From positions 496,001-560,000 of the forward strand of contig JAHWDD010000004.1 in assembly GCA_023897205.1 (NCBI GenBank): a DNA stretch of 64,000 nucleotides, in the 5' to 3' direction. Source of the stretch: Exophiala sp. HKRS030. Lineage: Eukaryota; Ascomycota; Eurotiomycetes; Chaetothyriales; Herpotrichiellaceae. The translations under genes were made by a program, and so were the position numbers. Below the pieces are notes generated by a model. That model saw only the letters and a list, made by a program, of their open reading frames with translations. It was not told where the DNA came from and searched no databases. Positions 11,602 to 22,700 of the stretch are shown in pieces (position 1 is the stretch's first letter; each line of letters starts with the position of its first letter).

Positions 11602-12460
11602 ATGAAGGTCACCACTCTTTTCGCTGCCTTCATGGGTACACTCTTCTCGTCTGCTACTCTTGGTCAGTCAATCCCCTGTCCTTGCCTTCGATGACCCACT
11701 GACAAGACATAGCCCTTGGCGTTGATCCGGCTTCGAATAAGCTTGTTGCTGCTCTCATGGGTAAGAAATCTCTCGGACCGCAAGAATTTTCAGTCTACTC
11801 ACAGAACATAGCTCGCGACGTCGATCCTGAGGCCATTGTTGACATCATCAAACTCATGCCTCGTCGTATGTGAATTGCTCCCAACGTTCTCTTGCAGAAG
11901 CTAACCAACCGTCAGATGAAACTGTCACTGTCACTGTTGCTGGACCTGGCTGCGCCCCAACCACCTATCCCTTCTCAACTGATACTGTCGCTTCCACTGG
12001 TACTCAGACTGGTACTCAGGTTCCCTCTACTGGCACTGTGACAACAACCAGCATTGGCTCTTCTGCTTCTACTTCCGTCACCACAGCCTCCACTGGCCAG
12101 ACCGGAAGTGTCCCTGGTACTGATACTGCTACCGTTCCTGGCACAGTTCCTGGCACAACCGGCACTGAAGTTTCTTCTTCTGCACCACCCACTACTGCCA
12201 CCGCTTCTGTCCCTCCCGCGACCACCAGCGTTCCTGGAAATCCCCCGGATACAGCCTCGACCGTCACCTTGCCATCTACCTCAACCTCCCAGACTACCAC
12301 CACCACTACCGCAACATCTGCTACCACTTCTGTCCGTACTACATCCACTCCTCCATCGACCACCACTGCACCACCTGCACCTCCAGCTACAGGTGCTGCT
12401 GGTACAGTCAAAGCTTACCCAGCGCTCATCGGTCTGGTGGCTTTGTTGGCTTTGGCATGA
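11602..12460 (+). CDS. Secreted Ser/Thr-rich protein with a GPI-anchor signal
   Basis: Four exons (11602-11662, 11713-11760, 11812-11865, 11916-12460) encode 235 residues. The three introns are 50-51 nt, all in phase 1, with donors GTCAGT, GTAAGA and GTATGT. The N-terminus (MKVTTLFAAFMGTLFSSATL) is a signal peptide. Exons 2 and 3 encode two similar short segments, ALGVDPASNKLVAALM and ARDVDPEAIVDIIKLM. After the pattern AGPGCAPTTYPF, about 150 residues are almost only Ser, Thr, Pro, Val and Gly, ideal for O-mannosylation. The C-terminus (AAGTVKAYPALIGLVALLALA) is a hydrophobic GPI-attachment signal. This fits a plasma-membrane or cell-wall mannoprotein with no predicted enzyme activity. Exact function is unknown. 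Confidence 0.82.
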
Positions 12461-13359
12461 AGTACCACGACAACTTGATACCCCGACACTCTCTGCAGCT
12501 ATGTTCTGCCATCATGTACGATAACACGCCGCAAATGAGCATGCAATAATACTTTACAACTACTGATCATCATGTTGATCCTGGAAGTCAATGTTAGCTT
12601 GCAAGTACACGACCAAAATCCTGCACGAAATCCAAAAGACAGATTCACAGCACGTTAGATTTGCCACAATGAGCACATGCAATTCTCTGATCCTGGTTCG
12701 GCGCATGTGCCTCGAGCTGAGACAATCCATCTTGCTGGTTGCAAATCAGTAACATGTGGCCAATGAATCTTGAACACAGTTGGATGGCATGGCAATGGTT
12801 TCATGACATAATGAGACAAGCTACTAGATGATTCCCCCGAAAAGAAGACACTCTCCAGATAACTTTTGTCACTCTAATACCACTCTTGTGACACGGAACC
12901 TGGGTCTTGGGGCTAGATAGATTAGAAAATCCACAAATTTCACCAGCGCATCAACGTCCTTCCACAATCCCGTAGTCGCTTTTCAGTAGATTCCGCCATT
13001 ACTCAAAATTCGGTCTAGGTACGCCTTGACCGGGTACCAGTGTGACTTACTCCTCTTCGTGGTATCACATGAAACATCATTTCCGAAATTGCATTAGGAG
13101 AGCAGTTAGGATCAAGCTACTTAGTCTGATCACGATTCTGCTATCATTGGATCTACGCTGAGTGGCGAGCAGAACGAATTCGTAGCCATCTGGCTGATTC
13201 GTGGAGTTCAGCGTGAGCTGAGAACAGAGATGTTGAGATTGATGCTATACATATAAGATTCATGATTTATTTTCCCAATCTCTGAGTGGAATGAGTCGAG
13301 GTCGACATCTTCATACACCTCCAGCCAGTTCGCAGATCAAGCCGAATCATCTAGAACTC
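12461..13359. other. Convergent intergenic spacer
   Basis: 3' flanks of the GPI-anchored protein gene and of the minus-strand RMD1-type gene. The plus-strand frame at 13291-13635 is antisense to the latter and is a shadow. No gene, repeat or RNA seen. Confidence 0.5.
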
Positions 13360-14724
13360 TCACATCCTTGCCCCTCCCGACTCTCCCCTCCCAGACCTCG
13401 CCCAGAACCCTTCCTTCCACAATCTCAACACTTCAAATCCGACCTCGACAGCGATCAAGACAATGATCGTCCACTCGAGAAACAAGCCGTGTTTCTCACT
13501 CAGCCGCTCGCGCAGCACGGTCGCGATCTCACCCGCGTACGTCATTTTCTCGTTCAGGACTTTGATGCGGATGCCCACGTCCAGCGCGCGGCCGACTTGG
13601 TCGTAGTAGTTTTCGAGATTGAGTTCGTGCCGTGAGTCCCAGAATAGGTCGGGGAGAGAGTCGGTGAGTTCGGAGTAGAGATTGAGCTGTGCGCGCAGGA
13701 GCAGGAGTTGGCCGGTCTTGCGCAGGATGAAGCGGCGGGATAGTGTGAATGGGAGGCGTGAGCCTTTGCTAAGCAAGGTGGGGATGGAGGCTGTTGATTG
13801 CAGGTAGGTGGAGAGGTTAGTTTCCAGAACCGCGAGTTTCGTGCTCCGTGCAAAGCCTGATGAGAAGGCGATTTTGGTCAGTACGGTGTCGGTGGTTTGG
13901 TATTGAGATTCTGGAAGGGTACCCGGTGGGGTGTCGTGGGGAGGCTTTGTGCCGAGGACGATGGTCTCGCCGCGGATCAAACTGTGTTCTCGTGTGGGAT
14001 CTTCGATGTAGTCTAGATCTTCGGTCTCGACAGGCTCGTTATGTGGTGTGACGGCTGCTGGGAGGAGGGTTCTCGTTGCCAAGTAGGATGTGAAACTTTC
14101 AGGTAAAGCCCATGTCACTAGTGTGCCAGAGGGGAATATGAAGATGTCGCCCACCTCGCTTGCGGAGAGATCTCGCGCAGACGGGTTGGATGAACGGTAT
14201 ATAGAGGAAATCGGGACTTGGACGTGGAGGACTTGTTGTGATAGTCCTGTGCCGAGAGGATCGGGTTCAAAGCCTTTGCTGCGGAGGATCTCAACGGCTT
14301 TGGCCAAGTCGAATTGCTCTGCCACGGCATACGCAGTGACCAATTTCGGCACAGTCGCCTCATCATTGTGTCTGGAACCCGATTTTTGTAGAATGCCCGC
14401 TTTTGAGTGCTGTGCCTCAAGACCAACTCGTCGCAGAGATGCTTTCGTGCCAGCCGATCGTGCTGTCTTGCGCTTCGCAATGGAAGCTGCATTTGTGTCT
14501 TCCACTGAGGCGTCCCTCTCTCCGCCGGATTCAGACGTCCTAGAGTTGGACAGAGCACTGTTGGAAGAGAAGAAATCTCGTCTTCGCGGCCGCTGGAATA
14601 TTGGAGAGGCATGCAGCGGCCTGAGTGTAGGCTGTCTTAGAATTTCATAGCCGGGTCTTCGACAGGTCGTGCAGACGGATTGACTGACAACATGCAGGGT
14701 TGGTCGTAACGAAGTCGGTCGCAT
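13360..14724 (-). CDS. Mitochondrial RMD1/DUF155-family protein (MRX10-like)
   Basis: One exon of 454 residues from the first real ATG at 14724; the frame is open further upstream, but only from a TTG. The N-terminus is Arg/Ser-rich without acids (MRPTSLRPTLHVVSQSV), a likely mitochondrial presequence. The DUF155 core starts at about VTAYAVAEQFDLAKAVEILRS. It includes GDIFIFPSGTLVTWALPE, a hallmark of the family, and the helical stretch RRFILRKTGQLLLLRAQLN. A single transmembrane helix near the end (FLEWTIIVLIAVEVGFEVL) closes the domain, as in yeast Mrx10 and human RMND1. Relatives sit in the mitochondrial inner membrane and support mitochondrial translation and ribosome anchoring. It diverges from VPS41 across 463 nt. 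Family confidence is high; assignment to MRX10 rather than a sister paralog is inference from the presequence. Confidence 0.86.
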   Translation of the reverse strand: MRPTSLRPTLHVVSQSVCTTCRRPGYEILRQPTLRPLHASPIFQRPRRRDFFSSNSALSNSRTSESGGERDASVEDTNAASIAKRKTARSAGTKASLRRVGLEAQHSKAGILQKSGSRHNDEATVPKLVTAYAVAEQFDLAKAVEILRSKGFEPDPLGTGLSQQVLHVQVPISSIYRSSNPSARDLSASEVGDIFIFPSGTLVTWALPESFTSYLATRTLLPAAVTPHNEPVETEDLDYIEDPTREHSLIRGETIVLGTKPPHDTPPGTLPESQYQTTDTVLTKIAFSSGFARSTKLAVLETNLSTYLQSTASIPTLLSKGSRLPFTLSRRFILRKTGQLLLLRAQLNLYSELTDSLPDLFWDSRHELNLENYYDQVGRALDVGIRIKVLNEKMTYAGEIATVLRERLSEKHGLFLEWTIIVLIAVEVGFEVLRLWKEGFWARSGRGESGGARM

Positions 14725-15187
14725 ATTGGCCGAGTGCTGAGCGTGAACATTGTACAAGTCGAATCATTGATGTCTGGTCGGAAATCTTTCTCCAACTCCA
14801 AATCATTTCCAAGGTGGAGCTGCAGTCAGATCAAGACTGCAAGAGGCGTGACGAGGCTGCGACCCTCCCTTAAAGCAGCTTGTGCTTCTGGAATGGACTC
14901 GAGCTCTGAGCCCAACACGGCTAGTTCACCGGTAGAGCAGCGTCGAAAGATCTTGGCGCTCGTCACCAAGCAGTGAAACTCCGAGGGAGGGAGCCCAGAC
15001 AAATGCGGCAGATGGGCAGATGAGCGGAGCACCGCATCACTGGGAGACAGACCAGCAACTCCGCCGGTACAGAACTGCGACAGCCAGAAGTTCAAACGCA
15101 ACGAGTCCTCACGCCTTCTCCTTGAATGTCCTCAATTAACAGATGATGATACGACAGATGACGCGTTGCTAGCACAACTCACTCTGC
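14725..15187. promoter_or_regulatory. Bidirectional promoter region, RMD1-type gene / VPS41
   Basis: These 463 nt separate two divergent start codons, so both promoters must lie here or in the 5' leaders. No TATA box or named operator stands out. The call rests only on gene orientation. Confidence 0.45.
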
Positions 15188-18100
15188 ATGGCTGCCGGAG
15201 ATGGCTCAGAGGAGCCGGGCGACAACACACCTCCTCAGGTGCCCTCAGAGCCTGCCTTGGTCGCCGACGCCTCAGATGAAGAGGGAGATGAGGATGATGA
15301 AGAGGACGAGGAGGAGGAAGAGCCACGCCTCAAATATGCTACCTTGACGCGCAATGTCAGCCCGCTATATCGTAATGGCGACGCTACCAGTGCCTTCATT
15401 GTAACAGGGGATAAAATGGCAAGTCCATACCTATAGCTTAATGAATCGAGAGAACTCTGCTGATATCTGATACCTCTTCCAGATCGTAGGGACTCAAATG
15501 GGAAACATCGTTAGTGTTCCCCTCCCAGTCCCATCTGAAGCTATGCTAATCTGCTCAGCACGTCTTTGGTCTTCCTAGTTTCAACTCTGTGAGGGTTTAT
15601 CGCGCTCATACAACCATCGTATCAGCAATATCCGTATCTCCATTTATAAGCTCCTTGTCTGGCTTACGCGCGGACGCAACTCCCTCGAAACTGTCCAACG
15701 AGTCGTCCAAAAAAGATAGCTCGCCTTCAGGATCTCCGGCTCCAAAAGGCAAAGGACAACCACCAGCCGTCCCTAACATACCCTCAAATCAAATTTACAT
15801 TGCTACATCGTCTATTGACGGCAATGTATGCATCTCCTCTCTGGTCGATCCAAAAGATGTACAACTCAGAAACTTTGGCCGGCCCGTGCAAGCTGTTGCA
15901 CTTTCTCCCGAATACAGGTCAGATAGAAACTATCTCTCCGGTGGCCAGGCAGGGACTCTGGTCTTGACCACTGGTGGACAAACTGGCAGGAGTGCAAATG
16001 CTACCACAACTGGTGCTGCGGCTACAGCTTCAAGCTGGCTTGGCTCCATCGGACTTGGCGCGAACACCGGAACTGATAAAGTCTTGCATAGTGGTGAAGG
16101 TATCATCAGTACGATAAAATGGTCTCTCTCTGGAAGATACGTCCTGTGGGTCAATGAAGCAGGTATCAAGATCATGAGGTCCAACCTGAAGCTCGAGAGC
16201 GGAGAATCTGGGCTGGAATGGAAGCGGGTAAGCCACATCGACAGACCAAGTCGTTCGAGTTGGGAAGAAATGGCAGGAGTCTGGAAAGCTCGTGTGGAGT
16301 GGATTGACCGGGACAATCTTGAAGCCGATGATGATGCCCCAATCAGTACCGTCATGGTTTCGGGCACGAATGGGGCATCGTCAAAAGCAGGGAAACCCAA
16401 GACAGAAGAAGTCTTGGTGGGCTGGGGAGATTCTGCTTGGATTATCAAAGTCTTTCCGGGCTCTCAAGACAATGGGGACAACAAGGTCGGACATGCAGAA
16501 GTTGCGACCATGTGAGTAGAGGTGTCTCGATCAATCAGTAAGGATGCTAACATTGTGGCAGTATACGATTTGATGACTGTACAATATCTGGAATTTCGCT
16601 ATATACCCCCACTTTACTTTTAGTACTTGCATACATGGAGAAAAAGCCGAACCCATCGACACAGACATCTGAGGGCGGTAAGAAAGGTCGACGAAGCCGG
16701 CAAAATGCATTGGAGCCGGAGTTGCGTTTGGTAGACATAAACACCAAGGAGGAAATCGACACGGATACTCTCACCATCAGCAGATACGAATCTTTGACTG
16801 CTTCAGATTATCATTTGGCCATTCTACCACCCGTCAGAATACCGGCGTCTCTTGTGCAAAAGGGTTATCTCGATGCGATTGGTTCCGGTATTGGCAATGT
16901 CGGCACAAGTCTGGTTACCGGCGTTGAAACTGTTGGTCAAGGCGTGTGGGATGCAACAATGTATGGACCACGAATGCTCGGTGCAAACCGTATATTCAGT
17001 GGAGCCGAGAGCGTACGAAGTGGTTTCAGTGGGCCAGACAGGACTGGCAGCACTCGAGACCGTAACTATCTCACTGGTTGGATTCCAGGGTTTGGCTCGA
17101 GCGAGACCAACAAAAAGGAAGACGCTAATAATCTGGCGACTGCCCAGAGCATGAAGATTTTCATCCAAAGTCCTTTCGACTGCATTGTTGCAATCAGACG
17201 AAATCTGAATGACAGAATGCAATGGTTAGTCAGTATGAAAAAGTATCAAGAAGCATGGGAGCTGGTCGATCAACATCCAGAAGCTGCCGGCTCTGCAGCA
17301 GATACATCGGAATCTTCTACACCTCCCACGCCATCAAAGGCAAGCTCGGCGACAAAGACTGGCGCAGCAGCTCCTATAAGTCCAAACCACACCCGCCAGC
17401 AGGCGACGTTAGCTGAGTTCTTCGCTGATTCTGCGTCGATTACTAGCTCAGCCCAAGTCAGGAAGCAGTCAAAGTTTTCAGCTGCAGAAAAGGAGAAAAG
17501 AAGAATTGGTGAACTATGGTTGAAGCAGCTCATCGACGCTCAGAACTGGGTTGAGGCTGCAGAGGTTGCCGAGAAGGTTCTCAACACAACGACCCGTTGG
17601 GAGCATTACATCTGGGTCTTCATCAAAGCTGCAAAATTTGACGAAATATCGCCTCGAGTACCTACACTTGAACTGACACCCCCGCTACCATCATCTGTTT
17701 TCGAAATTATACTTGGTCATTATGTTGAAACTGATAGAAGACGATTCAAAGAACTCCTTGATCAGTGGCCTTCTGATCTTTTCGAAATCAGCAACATTAC
17801 TACTGTGATTGAAGATCAGCTACGACAAGGCACAGCCCCTAAAGGCTCGGAAGACTGGACATTATTGCAGGAAGGACTGGCAAAACTCTTCCTGGCTGAC
17901 GGACATTATAACGAAGCTTTGAAGTGCTACATCATTCTTCAAGATGCAGATACTGCTATGTCTCTTGTCCGAGATCACCACCTTGTCGATGCTGTTGCCG
18001 ATGACATTCCCGGCTTTGTGCAGATCCGTGTTCCTGCCAAACAGCTGAAGTCGCTGTCCATCGAAGAGCTGGGCACCTTAGCAGCCGATCCCATCAGTGT

Positions 18101-19259
18101 CCTTGCAGATGAAGCAACTCACGGTGTCGTCGAACCAGATGAAGTTGTTACTCAACTCGATACTCCCACTCTCAAACCATTCCTATACTTCTATCTCCGC
18201 GCATTGTGGAGGGGAGAAGGTGACCTGGATACGCCTAGAGGGCCCAGGGTAGGCCATTCCGCAGTTGCCACTGCCCTAGCGGCAGACACTGGCAAACAAT
18301 TAGTGGAACAATTTGCCGACACGGCGGTCGAGCTTTTCGCAGAATATGATCGGCCATTACTCTTGGAGTTTCTGCAATTCTCGACAGCTTACACCTACGA
18401 AGTAGCCGTCAAAGTATGCGAGAAAAGGCATTATGTTGAGGAGCTCGTCTACCTCCTTAGTAAGACCGGTCAGATGAAGAAGGCTCTATTTCTCATCATT
18501 GATGAGCTAAAAGATGTGTCAAAAGCTATCGCATTTGCCAAAGAACAGGATGACAAGAGCTTGTGGGATGATTTTCTCGAGTACAGCATGTCAAGGCCTC
18601 GCTTCATATCAGGTCTGCTAGCAGAAGTCGGCACTGCAATCGACCCCATCACATTGGTGAAGAGGATCCCATCTGGTCTAGAAGTGGAAGGACTGAAAGA
18701 CGGCTTGAAGAAAATGATCAGAGAGTATGATCTACAAGACAGCATCAGCTCCGGCGTTGCAAGAGTGCTGAGCAGCGAAGTCGCGGTTGGAATGGAGAGA
18801 TTAAGACGTGGAAGGAGGAAAGGCATCAAGTTCGAGGTTAGCTCGGATGCTCCAGCAAAGCCACCGGGTGTCCAAGCAATCAATGCCGCCACAACTCAGG
18901 ACGAAAAGAATGGTCTCTCGGAGCCAGAAATCCAGCTTGGCCATTGTGCATCCTGCCACCGCGCATTCCACCAGAATGAGACCGAAACCCTGGTCGCCTT
19001 CGCGTGTGGACATGTTTATCACGTCTCACATCTGTTGCACGGACCGGAAGCCGAAGGAGACGAAGCGGCGTTGCCGAGAGATCGTGCTGCCGATCGAGAT
19101 GCAGATGACACGGATGGAAATGATTCGAGATTCACCAGGTCTGTCGGGCCGAAGGTCACTAGTGCACGGTTGCTCAAAGACAAAATCCAGGCGGTGGGCG
19201 GCTGTACGATATGCAAAGACCGTAGACAGAAAGATGAGGCTGTTGGTGGAGGTGCTTGA
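15188..19259 (+). CDS. VPS41: VPS41, HOPS tethering complex subunit
   Basis: Four exons (15188-15418, 15483-15509, 15559-16511, 16562-19259) give 1302 residues. Intron 1 uses a GC donor (GCAAGT); introns 2 and 3 use GTTAGT and GTGAGT. The protein begins with an acidic run (DEEGDEDDEEDEEEEEP), as in other Vps41 proteins. A beta-propeller follows (LKYATLTRNVSPLY, then IVGTQMGNI-HVFGLPSFNSVRVYRAH), then a long alpha-solenoid with the clathrin-repeat style region (LLQEGLAKLFLADGHYNEALKCYI). A C-terminal RING-like pair CASCHRAFH...CGHVYH...CTICKDRR completes it. Vps41 is the HOPS effector that binds Rab7/Ypt7 and drives late endosome, AP-3 vesicle and vacuole fusion. The extra low-complexity insert between the two halves of the RING (about 1215-1270) is unusual. 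Identification is firm. Confidence 0.9.
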
Positions 19260-19729
19260 CAATGTAGTATGAATGCGAACATTCATAAGAATTTAAGGCA
19301 CTAAGCAGCTACGAATGAAGATTCACTCTGCGAGCAAAATCATTCTGTGGCATTTATTGGACAGTCATACAAAGAAAACCCTTCCTCTTGCCGAATCCGT
19401 TGGTATCTTCCACCCCGCCTGGCTCCTCAAATTAGATATCTTTTGCTCCTATCTACGTGGCTTCAATATTCCCCACGCCAGGCACAGTCTGACATAGACA
19501 CAGAGCAGAGCCTCTTCTTCACTTGACCCGGACACTTTCTCGTATGGCTGGCGCAGACTCGCGCGTCACCTCCACTCCAATGTGCAACCAGCACGAGCAG
19601 CGAGGGACCTCGATTCTGGTGATGCTCTGCTGTATCTGCGATCGCAAGAATCAATTTGTGGAGTTGATAAGGGCTTGAACATCTTCCAGCGTCTCAGCGC
19701 TCTTGCACCTAAGCCAGCTGCATTGAATG
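19260..19729. other. Convergent intergenic spacer
   Basis: 3' flanks of VPS41 and of the minus-strand NLR-like gene. No coding frame or repeat recognised. Confidence 0.5.
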
Positions 19730-22700
19730 TTATTCGTCCAGCCACCTACTGGTTGCTCCTTTCGCCACCAATAGTTCCGTGACCTCTAGATCTTTCACCT
19801 GTGCGGCTCGGTCGAGAGCGGTGTAGCCGTCTTCGTCAGTGATATTGACGTCGGCGCCATGCTCGAGGAGGAGCTGCACGAGTTCCTCTCTCCCACTTTC
19901 CGCTGCTCGTATCAATGCCGTCTTCCCTTCAAAACCCTGAGCATTTATGCTCTTTGATTTCGATAACAAGAGTTGTATGACTTCCATCAGTTCCCCGAAT
20001 GTGGCCTTTGTATAAATCAACCCGTATCTGTCCATTGCCAGCTTCTTCCTGCTGATTCGATCCAGAATCCTTAATTGCAATTCAGTGTCTGGTTCGGTAT
20101 GTTGTCCCGATGACTTGGATGGATGAGTGGACCAGTGCACATCATAAAAGGCCTGTATCGGTATCACTGCCAATAATAGCGGTGTATTGCCATATTTATC
20201 CGCTGTATCCACATTCGCATGATATGAAAGCAGAGCCCGCGTGGTCGATAGGTTTCCATTCTCGGCAGCCCATGATAATGAAGTCCGGAGCTTAGCATCT
20301 TGGGCTTTGACGTTGGCGCCTGCGGCCATTAATGCCTCGGCGACAATTGAAGACCGCCATTTGGCTGCGCGAAGTAGTGCTGTAAATTTGGTATCGCTGG
20401 TTACAGCCTCAAGATCAGCCCCCTTGCGACAGAGCATCTGCACCATCTTTAGCCCTTGGCGTTCGACGGAGAAGTACAAAGCTGTTCTGCCCAGACAATC
20501 AACAGCGTCAATATCGGCGCCGTGATCCAGTAATAGCTGTAGAACTGCTTCGTTACCATATTGACATGCGTGATGAAGAGGCCGCCTCCCGTTAGAGTCA
20601 GTAGCCTCAATATCGGCGCCTCGGTCCAGTAGTAGTTGTAGAACTGTTTCGTGACCATTTTGACTTACGTGATGAAGAGGCCGCCACCCGTTAGAGTCAG
20701 TAGCCTCAATATCGGCGCCTCGGTCAAGTAGTAGTTGTAGAACTGTTTCGTGACCATTTCGACTTGCGTGATGAAGAGGCCGCCACCCGATAGAGTCAGT
20801 AGCCTTAATATCGGCGCCTCGGTCAAGTAGTAGTTGTAGAACTGCTTCGTGACCATTTCGACTTGCATGATGAAGAGGCCGCCACCCGATAGAGTCAGTA
20901 GCCTCAATATCGGCGCCTCGGTCCAGTAGTAGTTGTAGAACTGTTTCGTGACCATTTTGACTTGCGTAATGAAGAGGCCGCTTCCCGTAAGAGTCAGTAG
21001 ATTCAATATCGGCGCCTCGGTCAAGTAGTAGTTGTAGAACTGCTTCGTTACTATATTGACATGCGTGATGAAGAGGCCGCTTCCCGTTAGAGTCAGTAGC
21101 TTCGATATCGGCGCCTCGGTCAAGTAGCAGTTGTAGAACTGCCACAGTACTGGATTTACTTATGAGATGTATGGGTTTCGTCTGGTCCATATTAGTGCCT
21201 TCAACATTGGCGCTTTTGTCCAGCAAAGGCGGCACGGTTGTCTTATGATTTCCCGAAATCGCCCATGACAGTGCTGTCAGGCGTTGCAGACCTGATCTAG
21301 CTTCAAGATCTGCGCCATTATCTATCAAAAGCAGCGCAACATCCCGGTGTCCATGTTCTGCAGCGCATGACAGTGGCGTGCGGCCGGTTCCAGTGACCGT
21401 GTTGGCATCGAATTTCTTGGTTTTCAGCAGCAAGCTGACTATCGCCTCGTGACCATTTTCAGCTGCCAGTGCTAGACAACTTCGTTTTTCGTCGGCCAAA
21501 CCGCAGTGGTCATGGAGGTTTGTATCTGATAAGGAAATCAAAGCCTCCACCACATTTTTGTGACCTTGCTCAATCGCCCACAGCAATGGGGTATACCCCT
21601 TCCGAAGCGAGAATTCTGGTCCGTACTTCGCCAGTGTTGCGAGTTTTGCGACTGCAGTGCCGCTAACTTGGGATAGCAATGCTTGAACGACACCCTGATG
21701 ACCTTTTGCCAAGGCAGCGAACAGAGGATACTTGTATCGACCACCTCGAACATTTATCCAACCATTTTCGCGGTGCAAACCCGTAATCAGTCGAGCACAA
21801 TTGTTTTCTGCAAGAATGTACACAAGCGTAACGTCTGGCGCGTGTTGACGAACATCATAGGGCTCAAGAAGGTTGTGAGTATTTTTCCACGCGTGTAGAT
21901 TGAAGTTTTCCAAGAACTCAGTCTGCGATATTCCTGTCGCAGCCTCGTCGGCGTGGTGTAGCACATGGTTTTTTGCATAATCGAGGAATGGAAATTTGGA
22001 CATCAGTAATTTTCTGCGATCCTTCGCACTTTTTGAAGATGCAGTCAAGGGAGTTTTGTCCGGGGCCACGAACTTTGAAAGGTCGACAGTAAGGTAATTC
22101 TGGCAACATCTCTTGAGTTCATTGTGGCTTTGGCTATACAAATTCTGATCAAGCTCCGGCCACAGCTGACTCAGCCCCTTTTCCTTCAAGAGAAAATCCC
22201 GTACTGATTCATGGATGAATTGTACTGTTGGTGCTTTCGACCTGGTGATTTCTGCAAGTCCTTTGGAGGAACTTGTGAGGAAACGGTTCATCTCATCCAC
22301 GCCGATAGACTCTCGATCCCATTCGGTCAGATTTTCAGGGTCCGGATCGAGACCGGCAACCATGGCATAGTAAAATTCTTCGCGTTTGAGGGGTCGCTGT
22401 GCAAATAGTACCCACTGTATACAAAGCAACAGATCACGGACATTAGCATTGTCCTTGGTCAGAATCTCTCGAAAGAGATTGCTGAGCTCCGGGGGTATCT
22501 CTTCAAGGCGTTTCTTGACTGCGAAGATGCGGCCACGACGAAATTCCTTATTCAAAATCGGAACGACCAAAACTGCCCACATGAAAACGCCATTGGCCTT
22601 CTCTTGTATCTGCTTTCTAATCGTCTCGATGGCCTTCCCCTTGCCCGCACGGAGTTTGTTCTGTATATACTTTGCCATATCCTGACTGTGACCAAGTTCA

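Noticed and set aside
12016..12411. 131-codon minus-strand Val/Ala/Gly-rich frame
   Set aside because: Antisense shadow of the Ser/Thr-rich GPI-anchored protein; repetitive codons keep the opposite strand open.
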